Shown one piece after another: positions 24,759 to 34,207 of a stretch of 64,000 bases of DNA (its first letter is position 1; the number at the start of each line of letters is the position of its first letter). Under the pieces are notes generated by a model. That model saw only the letters and a list, made by a program, of their open reading frames with translations. It was not told where the DNA came from and searched no databases. Origin of the DNA: Xylanimonas cellulosilytica (GTDB lineage Bacteria; Actinomycetota; Actinomycetes; Actinomycetales; Actinomycetaceae); contig JVKM01000056.1 of the NCBI GenBank assembly GCA_001072465.1, forward strand, positions 95,385-159,384, written 5' to 3'. A program made the position numbers and the translations under genes.

Positions 24759-25880
24759 TCAGTTGGCGAAGAAGTTTTCGCCCACGCGGATCTTCTTGAG
24801 CAGCAGACCCGTCTGCGTCTCGACGTCCTCGGCGCCCACGCGTGCGCGGAACATCCAGTAGGACCAGAAGACGTAGACCAGAACGATCGGCAGCAGGCAG
24901 ACAGTCACGATGGTCATGACGGTCAGCGTCGACGGGGTCGAGGAGGCCTGATCAATCGTCAGCGAGTACGCGGGGTTGATCGAGGACTTCTGCACGGCCG
25001 GGGCCATCGAGGCGAACACCCACGCGACAGCGCCGGCGATCGCGACGGAGGAAGCGACGAAGGACCAGCCCTCACGACGCAGCGACGCCTGCGACAGAGC
25101 CGTCGACACGATGATGGCGAGCGCAGCAACCACGAGCGGGATCCACGCCAGAACGTTCGTCGTGTAGGCGAACTGACCCCACACGAGCCAGGCGGCGGCC
25201 AGGACAGTCGCGGCGATCGTCGCGGGGGCGGCAATCGCGTTGGCGCGGTCGCGGACCTCGCCCGTCGTCTTCAGCGCCAGGAACTGCGCGCCGTGAGCCA
25301 GGCACACGGCCATAACGGCCAGACCACCCAGGATGGTGTAGGGCGTGAGCAGCGAGAAGAAACCGCCGGTCAGCTGGTGCGTCGCGGTTGCCAGCGACTG
25401 GTTGACCAGCGTCGGGTCAATGACGGTGCCGGTGGCCACGTCAACAACCTCAATGCGCATGCCCTGGACGAAGTTCGCGAAAGCGACGCCGAGCAGGATC
25501 GGGACGAGCCACGCGCTGATCGTGTGCGCCCAGTCCCAGGCGTGACGCCACTTCTCGGTGGCGACCTTGGAGCGCCACTCGAGGGCCATGACGCGGATGA
25601 TCAGGCAGACGAGGATCAGGAACAGGGCGAGGTACATGCCCGAGAACATGGTCGCGTACCACTCGGGGAACGCGGCGAAGGTCGCGCCACCAGCGGTGAG
25701 CAGCCACACCTCGTTGCCGTCCCAGTGGGGGCCGATCGTGCGCACGGTCTGGGTGCGCTCACGGTCGCCCTTGGCGACGAAGGGGAGGAGCATGCCGACG
25801 CCGAAGTCGAAGCCCTCGAGGATCAGGTAGACCGTCCACAGAACGGCGATGAGAATGAACCACAGGATAGACAGAGTCAT
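24759..25880 (-). CDS. cydB: Cytochrome bd ubiquinol/menaquinol oxidase subunit II
   Basis: CydB is the partner subunit of the bd-type terminal oxidase, which reduces oxygen to water with high affinity without pumping protons. The 373-residue protein is almost all membrane helices and starts with the typical IILWFILIAVLWTVYLILEG-like segment (here LSILWFILIAVLWTVYLILE), followed by GFDFGVGMLLPF and GNEVWLLTAGGATFAAFP. It follows cydA by 14 bp, clearly one operon. Confidence 0.95.
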   Translation of the reverse strand: MTLSILWFILIAVLWTVYLILEGFDFGVGMLLPFVAKGDRERTQTVRTIGPHWDGNEVWLLTAGGATFAAFPEWYATMFSGMYLALFLILVCLIIRVMALEWRSKVATEKWRHAWDWAHTISAWLVPILLGVAFANFVQGMRIEVVDVATGTVIDPTLVNQSLATATHQLTGGFFSLLTPYTILGGLAVMAVCLAHGAQFLALKTTGEVRDRANAIAAPATIAATVLAAAWLVWGQFAYTTNVLAWIPLVVAALAIIVSTALSQASLRREGWSFVASSVAIAGAVAWVFASMAPAVQKSSINPAYSLTIDQASSTPSTLTVMTIVTVCLLPIVLVYVFWSYWMFRARVGAEDVETQTGLLLKKIRVGENFFAN

Positions 25881-25894
25881 GATCGGTGTTCCTC

Positions 25895-27442
25895 TCAGTA
25901 TCCGAAGGACAGGTCGGCGGGAGCATCGTCCTTAGCCTTGTCGGCCTTCGACGAGTGGATGCCCTCGACGGCGTAGCGCTTCATGAGGATGTACCACATG
26001 ACGCCGAGGACGCCGTACAGCAGGGTGAACAGGATGAGCGAGGTGAGCATCTGGCCAGCGGGAACGTTGGGGGAGATACCCATGTCGGTCATCATGTTGA
26101 CGGAGCCCAGGTCGGAGCCTGCGGACAGCGCCTGTAGGTTCGGGACGACAACCCACGGCTGACGACCCATCTCGGTGAAGATCCAGCCGAAGGAAGCGGC
26201 TGCGAACGGCAGGGGGAGGTTGACCAGGGCGAGGACGCTCAGCCACTTGTTGGACGAGGTACGACCGCCGCGGGTGGCCCACAGGCCCCATGCCGCCAGC
26301 AGGAAGGCCAGCATGCCCAGGCCGATCATGAAGCGGAACGACCAGAACGCGACCATCTGCGGAGGACGGAAGTCGTACTGCGAGGCGTCACCGTACTTGG
26401 CGGTGAAGTTCGCATCGGAGTTGAGCAGCTCCACCATGCGCTCCTGGACGTCGGCGACGCCCTCGGAGGTGGCGGTGAAGGAGTTGTGCGACATGAAGGA
26501 CGCGACGCCGGGGACCTTGATGAACTGGGTCGGCTGCGCACCGTCATCGCCGAGGGGGCAGGAGCCGAACTGGGCAACGGTGAATGCCGCGCCGTCGGTG
26601 TCCATGCAGATGCCTTCGGCGGCAGCCATCTTCATGGGCTGGACCTCAACCATCTCCTGGCCCTGGATGTGGCCGGAGGCAGCGGTGCCGAGGCCGCCGA
26701 TGAGGACGGCGGTCAGGCCGAAGCGGGCGATTGGGCGCCAGACGTTACGCGACTGAGCCATGGCCTCCTCGGAGCCCTCGCGGGCGGTGCGCACCATCCA
26801 CCAGATGGAGATGCCGGCAACGAAGGAGCCGGCGACCAGCCAGGCGGAGGTGATGACGTGTGCGTATTCGCTCAGGTACACGCCGGAGGTGATGAGCTCC
26901 ATGAAGCCGCTCACGCCGTCGAGCTCGGCGCGGCCAGTCTCGGGGTTGAAGCGGGCGCCCACGGGGTGCTGCATCCATGCGTTGGCCGCGAGGATCCAGG
27001 CCGCGGAGAACATGGTGCCCAGGGCGACGCACCAGATTGTCAGCAGGTGCATGCCCTTGGAGAGGCGGCCCCAGCCGAAGATCCACAGGCCCAGGAAGGT
27101 GGACTCGAGGAAGAAGGCGAGGAGGGCCTCAACGGCCAGGGGGGCGCCGAAGATGTCGCCGACGAAGCGGGAGTATTCGGACCAGTTCATGCCGAACTGG
27201 AACTCCTGCACGATACCGGTGGCGACACCGAGCGCGAAGTTGATGAGGAGGAGTTTGCCAAAGAAGCGAGTTGCTTGCAGCCAGTATTCCTTGCCGGTGC
27301 GGTGCCACGCGGTCTGCATGATGGCAACCAGCAGGGACAGGCCGATCGTCAGCGGCACGAGGACGAAGTGGTAGACGGTGGTAACACCGAACTGCCATCG
27401 TCCGACGGTGACCGCGTCAAGCGCTGTCTGCGCGAGGGTCAT
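25895..27442 (-). CDS. cydA: Cytochrome bd oxidase subunit I
   Basis: CydA carries the three hemes and the quinol site of cytochrome bd. The 515-residue protein shows GRWQFGVTTVYHFVLVPLTI with the conserved heme-ligand His25. It also has the GVATGIVQEFQFGMNWSEYS helix, ESTFLGLWIFGWGRLS, and MGRQPWVVVPNLQ near the C-terminus. The internal frame could be extended 16 codons, but MTLAQTAL at 27442 with GAAGGTCCC upstream is the natural start. In low-oxygen habitats this is often the main respiratory oxidase; no other terminal oxidase is in this window. Confidence 0.95.
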   Translation of the reverse strand: MTLAQTALDAVTVGRWQFGVTTVYHFVLVPLTIGLSLLVAIMQTAWHRTGKEYWLQATRFFGKLLLINFALGVATGIVQEFQFGMNWSEYSRFVGDIFGAPLAVEALLAFFLESTFLGLWIFGWGRLSKGMHLLTIWCVALGTMFSAAWILAANAWMQHPVGARFNPETGRAELDGVSGFMELITSGVYLSEYAHVITSAWLVAGSFVAGISIWWMVRTAREGSEEAMAQSRNVWRPIARFGLTAVLIGGLGTAASGHIQGQEMVEVQPMKMAAAEGICMDTDGAAFTVAQFGSCPLGDDGAQPTQFIKVPGVASFMSHNSFTATSEGVADVQERMVELLNSDANFTAKYGDASQYDFRPPQMVAFWSFRFMIGLGMLAFLLAAWGLWATRGGRTSSNKWLSVLALVNLPLPFAAASFGWIFTEMGRQPWVVVPNLQALSAGSDLGSVNMMTDMGISPNVPAGQMLTSLILFTLLYGVLGVMWYILMKRYAVEGIHSSKADKAKDDAPADLSFGY

Positions 27443-27855
27443 GATGGGACCTTCTCGTGTTGGGATTGGGGTCGATTGTCCCGTGTCCAAAGTCCGTGGG
27501 ACCTATGTCACGGGTTGATATTAATGTAGCCCAAAAACCTCGGTCGGATTGGTTGAAATGCTGGTTCAGAGGCCGTTTTGTGACATACGCGTCCGAATAA
27601 TTTTTACGGGTTCTTCCGTGAGATATCGCTCCGTGTTGCGTTGTCCTGATCACCCCGTCGTCGGTACGAGGCCCTGTTGTGCGACAATAGACGTGAATGG
27701 ATGTCGCGGGAGTGCCCCCGCGACGAGAGCCGAGCGATGACGTATTCATATGCCGCCGGCCGCTGCGCATCAGCGCTCCACTAGGTTTCCGCCCCATGCG
27801 GGCGATGAAAAAGGGTGCGTCCAGGCACGGGGCGCGCACCCGCCATTGGAGAATC
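27443..27855. other. Divergent control region between cydA and the RNase E/G gene
   Basis: This 413-bp stretch contains no gene I can support. It holds the DevR-box-like site next to cydA, a short palindrome GTCC-GTG-GGAC at 27492-27502, and an 8-bp inverted pair TATGTCAC (27504-27511) / GTGACATA (27580-27587). It also has AT-rich patches (TTGATATTAATG at 27515-27526 and GAATAATTTTTACGG at about 27595-27609) likely to contain promoters for both directions. An in-frame TTG/ATG extension of the RNase gene reaches into it but reads as non-coding. Confidence 0.5.
27466..27485 (-). promoter_or_regulatory. DevR/DosR-box-like sequence in front of cydA
   Basis: The plus strand at 27466-27485 matches 15 of 20 positions of the DevR (DosR) consensus as I recall it (TTSGGGACTWWAGTCCCSAA), including TTGGGG and GTCCCG. 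It ends 23 bp from the cydA start codon, unusually close for an activator site. This is a by-eye match that needs a motif score. Confidence 0.35.
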
Positions 27856-30615
27856 GTGACAACCGAATCCACCACGCCCGTGGCACCCGCCGCGTCGTTG
27901 CTGTTCCAGGCGCCCGTGTTCCAGGCTGCCCCCGAGGTCGCTCCTCCCGCGATTGTCGAGGAACCCGAGCCTAAGCGTCGCCGTAAGTCCGCTGCCACCG
28001 ATGAGGAGTCTGCTCCTCGCGAAGAGGCTGCCCCGAAGCGTCGCCGTCGCTCCAAGAAGGCCGCTGACGAGGCCGAGACTGCGGAAGCCCCCGAGGCTCC
28101 CGCCTCCGAGTCTGAGTCTGAGGAGGCACCCGCCGAACCGAAGACCCGCCGTCGCCGTCGCTCCAAGAAGGCGGACGAGACCTCGGCCCCTGCCCAGGAA
28201 GACGCCGACAAGGCCGACGCGCCTGCGCAGGACTCCGACTCCTCGGACGAGGAGGAAACCTCCGGTCGTCGCCGTCGTCGCCGTCGCGCGCGCAGCTCTG
28301 CCTCCTCTGAGGAAGGCGGTGATCCCGCGGACCAGGTCCAGGCCCTGAAGGGATCCACGCGCCTGGAGGCGAAGAAGATGCGCCGCCGCGAAGGCCGCCG
28401 CGAAGGCCGCCGTCGCCACTCCATCTCCGAGTCCGAGTTCCTCGCGCGCCGTGAGTCCGTCGAGCGCACGATGGTCATCCGTGACCAGGACGGCCTCGAC
28501 CAGATTGCGATCCTCGAAGACGGCCTGCTTGTCGAGCACTACGTCGCGCGTCGCACGCAGTCCTCGATGGTTGGCAACATCTACCTGGGCCGCGTCCAGA
28601 ACGTGCTTCCCTCGATGGAAGCGGCATTCGTCGACGTGGGCCGCGGACGCAACGCCGTCCTGTACGCCGGCGAGGTCAATTGGGACGCCGTCGGCATGGA
28701 GGGCAAGCCCCGTCGTATCGAGGCGGCGCTGAAGTCTGGCGATCCGGTCCTCGTTCAGGTGACGAAGGACCCGATCGGCCACAAGGGCGCCCGTCTGACC
28801 TCTCAGATCACGCTGGCCGGCCGCTACCTGGTCCTCATCCCCGGCGGATCCATGATGGGCATCTCCCGCAAGCTGCCGGACAAGGAACGCGCTCGCCTGA
28901 AGAAGATCCTCAAGGCTGTCGTGCCGTCGGGCTCTGGCGTCATCGTGCGCACCGCCGCGGAAGGCGCGACGGAGGAGCAGATCCGCGACGACGTCGCTCG
29001 CCTGACCCGTCAGTGGGAGGATATCGAGAAGAAGCGCACCAACACGAAGAGCGCCCCGACGCTGCTGCGCGGGGAGCCTGAGCTGGCCGTGCGCGTCGTG
29101 CGCGACATCTTCAATGAGGACTTCTCGAAGCTCGTGATCGAGGGTCGCGACACCTACGCGACCGTCAAGGAATACGTCGACGAGCTCAGCCCCGAGCTCT
29201 CCGATCGCGTCGAGCAGTGGGTGGGCACGGAGGACGTCTTCCGCGCGCACCGCATCGACGAGCAGCTTGCGAAGGGTATGGACCGCAAGGTGTGGCTGCC
29301 CTCGGGCGGCACCCTGATCATCGACCGCACCGAGGCGATGACTGTCATCGACGTCAACACCGGCAAGTTCATCGGCGCCGGCGGTACGCTCGAGGAGACG
29401 GTGACCCGTAACAACCTCGAGGCCGCCGAAGAGATCGTGCGCCAGCTGCGCCTGCGCGACATCGGTGGCATCGTCATCATCGACTTCGTGGACATGGTCC
29501 TCGAATCCAACCGTGACCTCGTGCTGCGTCGCCTGGTGGAGTGCCTGGGACGCGACCGTACGCGCCACCAGGTCACCGAGATTACGTCTCTGGGCCTCGT
29601 GCAGATGACCCGCAAGCGCGTGGGTGAGGGTCTCGTCGAGGCATTCTCCTCCCCGTGTGAGGCCTGCGAGGGTCGCGGCTTCATCGTTCACCAGCACCCG
29701 GTGGAGACCTCCGGAGCCGAACAGTCTTCGAAGGGCTCGAAGGGTTCGAAGAAGCAGCAGAAGAAGGCTGAGCCTCGCCGTATCGAGGACAACGCCGATC
29801 ACGAGCGCGCCAAGGAGGCCCTGAGCGCGATCGCCGCCGCTTCGACCCGTAAGGAAGAGGAGAGTGCGGCTGAGGAGGCCGCTCCCACCAAGAAGCGCCG
29901 CACGCGTGCCGCTTCGACCGAGGCCAAGGAACCCGAGGCTTCTTCCGTCGAGCAGGTTGCAGCGCCCGAGGCCCCCGCTGAGGAATCCGCGTCTAAGCCC
30001 GCCGCCGAGAAGGCCGAGGAAAGCGCGACCAAGCGTCCTCGTCGTCGCCGCCGCGTCGCCGAGTCCGCTCCGCTGCCCGAACTGCCCGTGCACATCGACC
30101 TTCCCGAGCCGGTCGATCACTCGGACGAGCCTGCGGCCCCCGCCAAGGATGCTTCCGAGATTCAGCTGCCCGAGCATCGCGAGAAGGCTCCGGCCACCCG
30201 CCGCCGCGCATCCCGCAAGGCTGCCACGGCCTCGTCCGACGAACCGGCCGAGGCACCCGCACCGAAGAAGACCCGTCGCCGCGCCACCGCGCAGACGGCT
30301 GTCCCCGAGGTGCAGACGGACGAGACTCCGGCCACCGTGCCGGTGAGTGCGCCGGTCGCGGAGGAGACTCCCGCCCAGGCGCCCGCCGCGCCGCGCAAGA
30401 CTCGTAAGCGCCGTGCCGCCGTCTCGACCGGCATTGTCGAGCCCGACGCGGCTCCCGCCCCCGTCGTCATCGACCTGCCCGCGCGCGCTGAGGTGAGCGC
30501 CCCGGCGGTGCCGACCAAGTCGACCGATGACATTGCGCTTCCCGAGGCGAGCGATCAGCCGCGCGTCAAGCGCCGTCGTCGCGCCGTATCGACCGGCATC
30601 GTTGACGCTGGTTAA
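27856..30615 (+). CDS. rne: Ribonuclease E/G
   Basis: RNase E/G cuts single-stranded AU-rich RNA, matures rRNA and tRNA and starts mRNA decay. In this 919-residue protein residues 1-210 are an acidic/basic low-complexity arm rich in KRRRR and EE/SD. The S1 domain follows near 230-310 (NIYLGRVQNVLPSMEAAFVD), then the catalytic core with metal-binding Asp in MTVIDVNTGKF and IVIIDFVDM, and the zinc-link CEACEGRG. After that comes a 300-residue disordered tail with repeated RRRR and AxEEP motifs. In actinobacteria such arms bind RNA and partner proteins. The GTG at 27856 follows TTGGAGAATC; upstream in-frame codons lack a ribosome site. Confidence 0.93.
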   Translation: MTTESTTPVAPAASLLFQAPVFQAAPEVAPPAIVEEPEPKRRRKSAATDEESAPREEAAPKRRRRSKKAADEAETAEAPEAPASESESEEAPAEPKTRRRRRSKKADETSAPAQEDADKADAPAQDSDSSDEEETSGRRRRRRRARSSASSEEGGDPADQVQALKGSTRLEAKKMRRREGRREGRRRHSISESEFLARRESVERTMVIRDQDGLDQIAILEDGLLVEHYVARRTQSSMVGNIYLGRVQNVLPSMEAAFVDVGRGRNAVLYAGEVNWDAVGMEGKPRRIEAALKSGDPVLVQVTKDPIGHKGARLTSQITLAGRYLVLIPGGSMMGISRKLPDKERARLKKILKAVVPSGSGVIVRTAAEGATEEQIRDDVARLTRQWEDIEKKRTNTKSAPTLLRGEPELAVRVVRDIFNEDFSKLVIEGRDTYATVKEYVDELSPELSDRVEQWVGTEDVFRAHRIDEQLAKGMDRKVWLPSGGTLIIDRTEAMTVIDVNTGKFIGAGGTLEETVTRNNLEAAEEIVRQLRLRDIGGIVIIDFVDMVLESNRDLVLRRLVECLGRDRTRHQVTEITSLGLVQMTRKRVGEGLVEAFSSPCEACEGRGFIVHQHPVETSGAEQSSKGSKGSKKQQKKAEPRRIEDNADHERAKEALSAIAAASTRKEEESAAEEAAPTKKRRTRAASTEAKEPEASSVEQVAAPEAPAEESASKPAAEKAEESATKRPRRRRRVAESAPLPELPVHIDLPEPVDHSDEPAAPAKDASEIQLPEHREKAPATRRRASRKAATASSDEPAEAPAPKKTRRRATAQTAVPEVQTDETPATVPVSAPVAEETPAQAPAAPRKTRKRRAAVSTGIVEPDAAPAPVVIDLPARAEVSAPAVPTKSTDDIALPEASDQPRVKRRRRAVSTGIVDAG

Positions 30616-30627
30616 TGCTCCAGGCGC

Positions 30628-30655
30628 CGGGGGAGGGGCGATCATCCCTCCCCCG
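30628..30655 (+). terminator. Hairpin after RNase E/G gene
   Basis: A 10-bp G-rich/C-rich stem (30628-30637 with 30646-30655) with an 8-nt loop lies 12 bp past the stop codon. No T-tract follows. The remaining ~190 bp to rplU should carry the ribosomal-protein promoter. Confidence 0.55.
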
Positions 30656-30846
30656 AGCGTAGGGTGTGGAATCGCACAGCACTTCACACCCGCCCGTGAC
30701 CGTGCCGGCTTGCAATCCGGCGTGCGAATCGGCTAAATTTGATCGTCGGCGCAACAAGCGCCAACGGAATCATGACAATGAGACAAGTCCTCGGCAGTTT
30801 CGAGGCGCGATTCCGGTTACGAATACGAGAAGAGATGAGCTCCAAC

Positions 30847-31155
30847 GTGGTCTACGCGATCGTCAAGGCTGGCGGCCGGCAGGAAAAGGTGTCCGTCGGT
30901 GACGTCGTCGTCGTCGACAAGCTGGCAGAAGAAATCGGTTCGAGCATTGAGCTCCAGCCGCTGATGCTGGTGGATGGCGACGCCATCACCGTTGACGCAG
31001 CCAAGCTGGGCAAGGTTTCCGTCAAGGCTGAGGTTGTTGACTCGGCCAAGGGCCCCAAGATTTCCATCATTAAGTACAAGAACAAGTCGGGCTACCGCAA
31101 GCGCCAGGGACACCGTCAGAAGATGTCGGTCGTCAAGATCACCGAGATCGCCTGA
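30847..31155 (+). CDS. rplU: 50S ribosomal protein L21
   Basis: L21 binds 23S rRNA domain I-II. From the GTG at 30847 the product is 102 residues and begins VYAIVKAGGRQEKVSVGD after the initiator, exactly the family start, with the C-terminal NKSGYRKRQGHRQK motif. An ATG four codons earlier (30835) would add MSSN; its purine-rich stretch is too close to serve as a ribosome site, whereas the same stretch is well placed (7 nt) for the GTG. rpmA follows 34 bp downstream, as usual. Confidence 0.93.
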   Translation: MVYAIVKAGGRQEKVSVGDVVVVDKLAEEIGSSIELQPLMLVDGDAITVDAAKLGKVSVKAEVVDSAKGPKISIIKYKNKSGYRKRQGHRQKMSVVKITEIA

Positions 31156-31189
31156 ACCCGACGTTCCCACGAGCAGAAAGTAGCAACTG

Positions 31190-31447
31190 ATGGCACATAA
31201 GAAGGGCCTTGGTTCCTCCCGTAACGGTCGCGACTCGAACGCGCAGCGCCTCGGCGTGAAGCGCTACGGCGGCCAGCTGGTCAACGCTGGTGAGATCCTC
31301 GTTCGTCAGCGCGGCACCCACTTCCACCCTGGCGACGGCGTTGGCCGTGGCAAGGATGACACCCTGTTCGCCCTGCGCGCCGGTGCGGTTGAGTTCGGCC
31401 GCAAGCGCGATCGCAAGGTCGTCAGCGTTTCGCCGGTCTCTGCCTGA
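31190..31447 (+). CDS. rpmA: 50S ribosomal protein L27
   Basis: L27 reaches into the peptidyl-transferase centre with its N-terminal tail. The 85-residue protein starts [20 protein letters not shown] and contains [17 protein letters not shown], all diagnostic. The N-terminus lacks the cleavable extension found in Firmicutes. Upstream AGCAGAAAGTAG offers a modest ribosome site. Confidence 0.97.
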   Translation: MAHKKGLGSSRNGRDSNAQRLGVKRYGGQLVNAGEILVRQRGTHFHPGDGVGRGKDDTLFALRAGAVEFGRKRDRKVVSVSPVSA

Positions 31448-31460
31448 GACCGCGCGCATA

Positions 31461-31490
31461 AAGGGCGTCCGGCGTTGCCGGGCGCCCTTT
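31461..31490 (+). terminator. Rho-independent terminator after rpmA
   Basis: A 13-bp stem with one G-U (31461-31473 with 31477-31489) and a GTT loop is followed by TTTTC. It lies between rpmA and obgE, so obgE is probably expressed partly by read-through or from its own start. Confidence 0.75.
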
Positions 31491-31522
31491 TCAACATTCA
31501 TTTTCAGTCGTCAGGAGCAACA

Positions 31523-33046
31523 GTGGCAGACTTCGTGGATCGCGTGACTCTGCATGCGATGGGTGGTAACGGCGGTAACGGCGTTGCCTCGATTAAGCGT
31601 GAAAAGTTCAAGCCGCTGGCCGGCCCTGACGGCGGAGACGGCGGCAATGGCGGCTCGGTCATCCTGGAGGTGAGCGAGCAGGAGACCACGCTGCTGAACT
31701 ACCACCGCAGCCCGCATCGTCGTGCGGATAACGGAACGCCCGGCATGGGTGACTTCCGTCAGGGTAAGACCGGTGCGGACATCATCCTGCCGGTTCCCGA
31801 GGGAACTGTCGTCAAGTCGATGTCGGGTGAGCTGCTCGCTGACCTGACGGGTGCGGGCGCCCGCTACGTGGTCGCCGAGGGCGGCCGCGGTGGCCTGGGC
31901 AACGCGGCGCTGGCGTCGAAGGCTCGTAAGGCCCCCGGCTTCGCCCTGCTGGGCGAGCCCGGCGAGGAACGCGACGTCATCCTTGAGCTGAAGTCCGTCG
32001 CGGACGTGGCTCTCGTTGGCTTCCCGTCGGCGGGTAAGTCCTCGCTGATTGCGGCGCTGAGCTCGGCGCGCCCGAAGATCGCCGATTACCCCTTTACGAC
32101 GCTGGTCCCGAACCTGGGTGTCGTGTCGGCCGGCGACACGCGCTACACGGTCGCCGACGTTCCCGGCCTGATCCCCGGTGCCTCTCAGGGACGAGGCCTC
32201 GGTCTTGACTTCCTGCGCCACATCGAGCGTTGCGCCGTCATCGTGCACGTGCTCGACACGGCCGCCTTCGAGACCGATCGCGAGCCGGTTGAGGACCTGC
32301 GCATCATCGAGGCAGAGCTGGAGGCTTACCAGGGTGACTTGACGCAGGTCGAGGGCTACGTGCCGATCATGGAGCGCCCCCGTGTCATCGTCCTTAACAA
32401 GATTGATATTCCGGACGGCCGCGATCTCGCCGAGATTACGCGCCCGGACCTGGAGTCTTTCGGCTGGCCCGTCCTCGAGGTGTCTGCCGTGTCCCACGAG
32501 GGCCTGAAGGAGCTGTCCTTTGCTCTGGCCGGCATCGTCGAGGCGGAGCGCGCGAAGCGTCCCGCCCTCGAGGCTGCTCGTCCCGTCATCCGTCCTAAGG
32601 CTGTCGGGCGCAGCGTGGAGATCACGGTGCGCAAGACGCGTAAGGATGGCGAGGAAGTGTTCCAGGTGCGCGGCGACAAGCCGGAGCGCTGGGTGCGTCA
32701 GACCGACTTTGCTAACGACGAGGCCGTGGGCTACCTTGCGGATCGCCTGAACGCCGCGGGCGTTGAGGACGAACTGATGAAGGCCGGCGCGGTTGCCGGC
32801 GACACCGTTGTGATCGGCGATCTGGACGGAGGCGTCGTCTTCGACTGGGAGCCGACCCTGACGACCGGACCAGAGCTGCTGGGCTCGCGCGGCACCGACC
32901 TGCGCCTGGACCAGAACGCGCGCCCGAGCCGTAAGGAGCGCCGCGAGGTGTACCACCAGGTCATGGATGCCAAGACCGCTGCCCGTGACGAGCTGTGGAC
33001 GGAGCGCCAGGCCGGGCACTGGACCGACGCGTCGGATCAGTCATGA
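31523..33046 (+). CDS. obgE: Obg GTPase (CgtA)
   Basis: Obg is an essential GTPase that checks 50S subunit assembly and links it to growth state. The 507-residue protein has the glycine-rich Obg fold ([24 protein letters not shown]), the G domain with Walker [22 protein letters not shown] and NKID, and a C-terminal OCT domain (about residues 345-430) found in Gram-positive Obg. About 75 further charged residues extend the C-terminus. The GTG at 31523 has AGGAG 8 bp upstream. The stop overlaps proB (ATGA). Confidence 0.95.
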   Translation: MADFVDRVTLHAMGGNGGNGVASIKREKFKPLAGPDGGDGGNGGSVILEVSEQETTLLNYHRSPHRRADNGTPGMGDFRQGKTGADIILPVPEGTVVKSMSGELLADLTGAGARYVVAEGGRGGLGNAALASKARKAPGFALLGEPGEERDVILELKSVADVALVGFPSAGKSSLIAALSSARPKIADYPFTTLVPNLGVVSAGDTRYTVADVPGLIPGASQGRGLGLDFLRHIERCAVIVHVLDTAAFETDREPVEDLRIIEAELEAYQGDLTQVEGYVPIMERPRVIVLNKIDIPDGRDLAEITRPDLESFGWPVLEVSAVSHEGLKELSFALAGIVEAERAKRPALEAARPVIRPKAVGRSVEITVRKTRKDGEEVFQVRGDKPERWVRQTDFANDEAVGYLADRLNAAGVEDELMKAGAVAGDTVVIGDLDGGVVFDWEPTLTTGPELLGSRGTDLRLDQNARPSRKERREVYHQVMDAKTAARDELWTERQAGHWTDASDQS

Positions 33047-34170
33047 GCGGAGTGTCCGCGGCTTCTCGCATCGTCGTCAAGATCGGCTCGTCGTCGCTCA
33101 CGCGCGAGGATGGCGGCCTGGATCTGAATCGTATCGACTCGGTCGCGCGCCTCGTGGCGCGCTGGCGCGGGGCGGACCGCGAGGTCGTCATCGTGTCGTC
33201 GGGCGCGGTCGCGGCGGGCCTTGATCCGCTCGGCTTCACCTCGAAACCGAAGGATCTGCCGAGCGTGCAGGCCGCTGCCGCGATGGGCCAGGGGCTCTTG
33301 ATGGCGCGGTGGACGGCCGCATTCCAGGCGCACCACCTGGATGCCGCCCAGGTCCTGCTGACTACGGACGACGTGATGCGCCGCGACCACTACACGAACG
33401 TGCGCGCGTCGCTGACGCGTCTCCTCGGCCTCGGCGTCGTCCCGATTCTCAACGAAAACGACGCGGTGACCACCCGCGAGCTGCGTTTCGGCGACAACGA
33501 TCGCCTCGCCGCGCTCATCGCCCAGATGATCAAGGCCGACGCCCTCGTGCTTCTGACGGACGTCGACGGCCTCTACACGGCTCCTCCGGACCACCCGGGC
33601 TCGAAGCTGATCGAGCGCGTCGAGAGCGCGGACGACCTCATGAGCGTGCTCGTGACTGGCGCTGGCTCTCGCGTAGGCACGGGCGGCATGGCGACGAAGG
33701 TGCAGGCCGCCATGCTGGCGACCACCAGCGGCATCGGCGTGCAGCTCGCCTGCGCGGATGCTCTGGAGTCGGTGCTCGCGGGTAAAAACGTTGGTACGTG
33801 GTTCGAGCCTTCCCAGGAGCGTCCGGCCTCGCGCCGCCTGTGGATCGCCCACGTGGCGCCGTCGCGCGGCGAAATCATCGTCGATGAGGGTGCAGCCCAG
33901 GCGATCACGGTCGGCAAGAAGTCTCTGCTGGTCGCCGGCGTGCGTTCCGTGCTCGGCCACTTCGAGGCCGGTGACGTCGTCGATGTGGCCTCCCCGACGG
34001 GTCTGGTCGCCCGCGGCGTGTCGGGATACGACTCCGACACCCTGGCCGAGATCGCAGGATCGGGCACGGCGGAACTGCAGGCTGCGGGCCATGAGCACCC
34101 CAGGCCGGCCATCCACCGCGACGACTTGGCGGTGTTGGGCGACGCATTTTCTGCGCTGAGCGCTGACTGA
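33043..34170 (+). CDS. proB: Glutamate 5-kinase
   Basis: ProB phosphorylates glutamate, the first committed and proline-inhibited step of proline synthesis. The 375-residue protein has the amino-acid-kinase core ([49 protein letters not shown]) and a C-terminal PUA domain from about residue 285. It starts inside the obgE stop codon. obgE-proB-proA is a common actinobacterial order. Confidence 0.95.
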   Translation: MSGVSAASRIVVKIGSSSLTREDGGLDLNRIDSVARLVARWRGADREVVIVSSGAVAAGLDPLGFTSKPKDLPSVQAAAAMGQGLLMARWTAAFQAHHLDAAQVLLTTDDVMRRDHYTNVRASLTRLLGLGVVPILNENDAVTTRELRFGDNDRLAALIAQMIKADALVLLTDVDGLYTAPPDHPGSKLIERVESADDLMSVLVTGAGSRVGTGGMATKVQAAMLATTSGIGVQLACADALESVLAGKNVGTWFEPSQERPASRRLWIAHVAPSRGEIIVDEGAAQAITVGKKSLLVAGVRSVLGHFEAGDVVDVASPTGLVARGVSGYDSDTLAEIAGSGTAELQAAGHEHPRPAIHRDDLAVLGDAFSALSAD

Positions 34171-34176
34171 CGCGGC

Positions 34177-34182
34177 TTGACA
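34177..34182 (+). promoter_or_regulatory. Candidate -35 (TTGACA) for proA
   Basis: A perfect TTGACA lies 6 bp after the proB stop codon and 25 bp before the proA GTG. The best -10-like match downstream, CATGAT at 34196-34201, leaves only a 13-bp spacer, so the promoter is doubtful. proA lacks a good ribosome-binding site, which would fit a leaderless or nearly leaderless message. Confidence 0.25.
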
Positions 34183-34207
34183 GGCTCTCGTGTGCCATGA
34201 TGGCCCG

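Noticed and set aside
27781..30687. 968-codon minus-strand open frame opposite the RNase E/G gene
   Set aside because: It reads as Leu/Gly/Arg repeats derived from the reverse of the Arg/Glu-rich arms; no motif or ribosome site.
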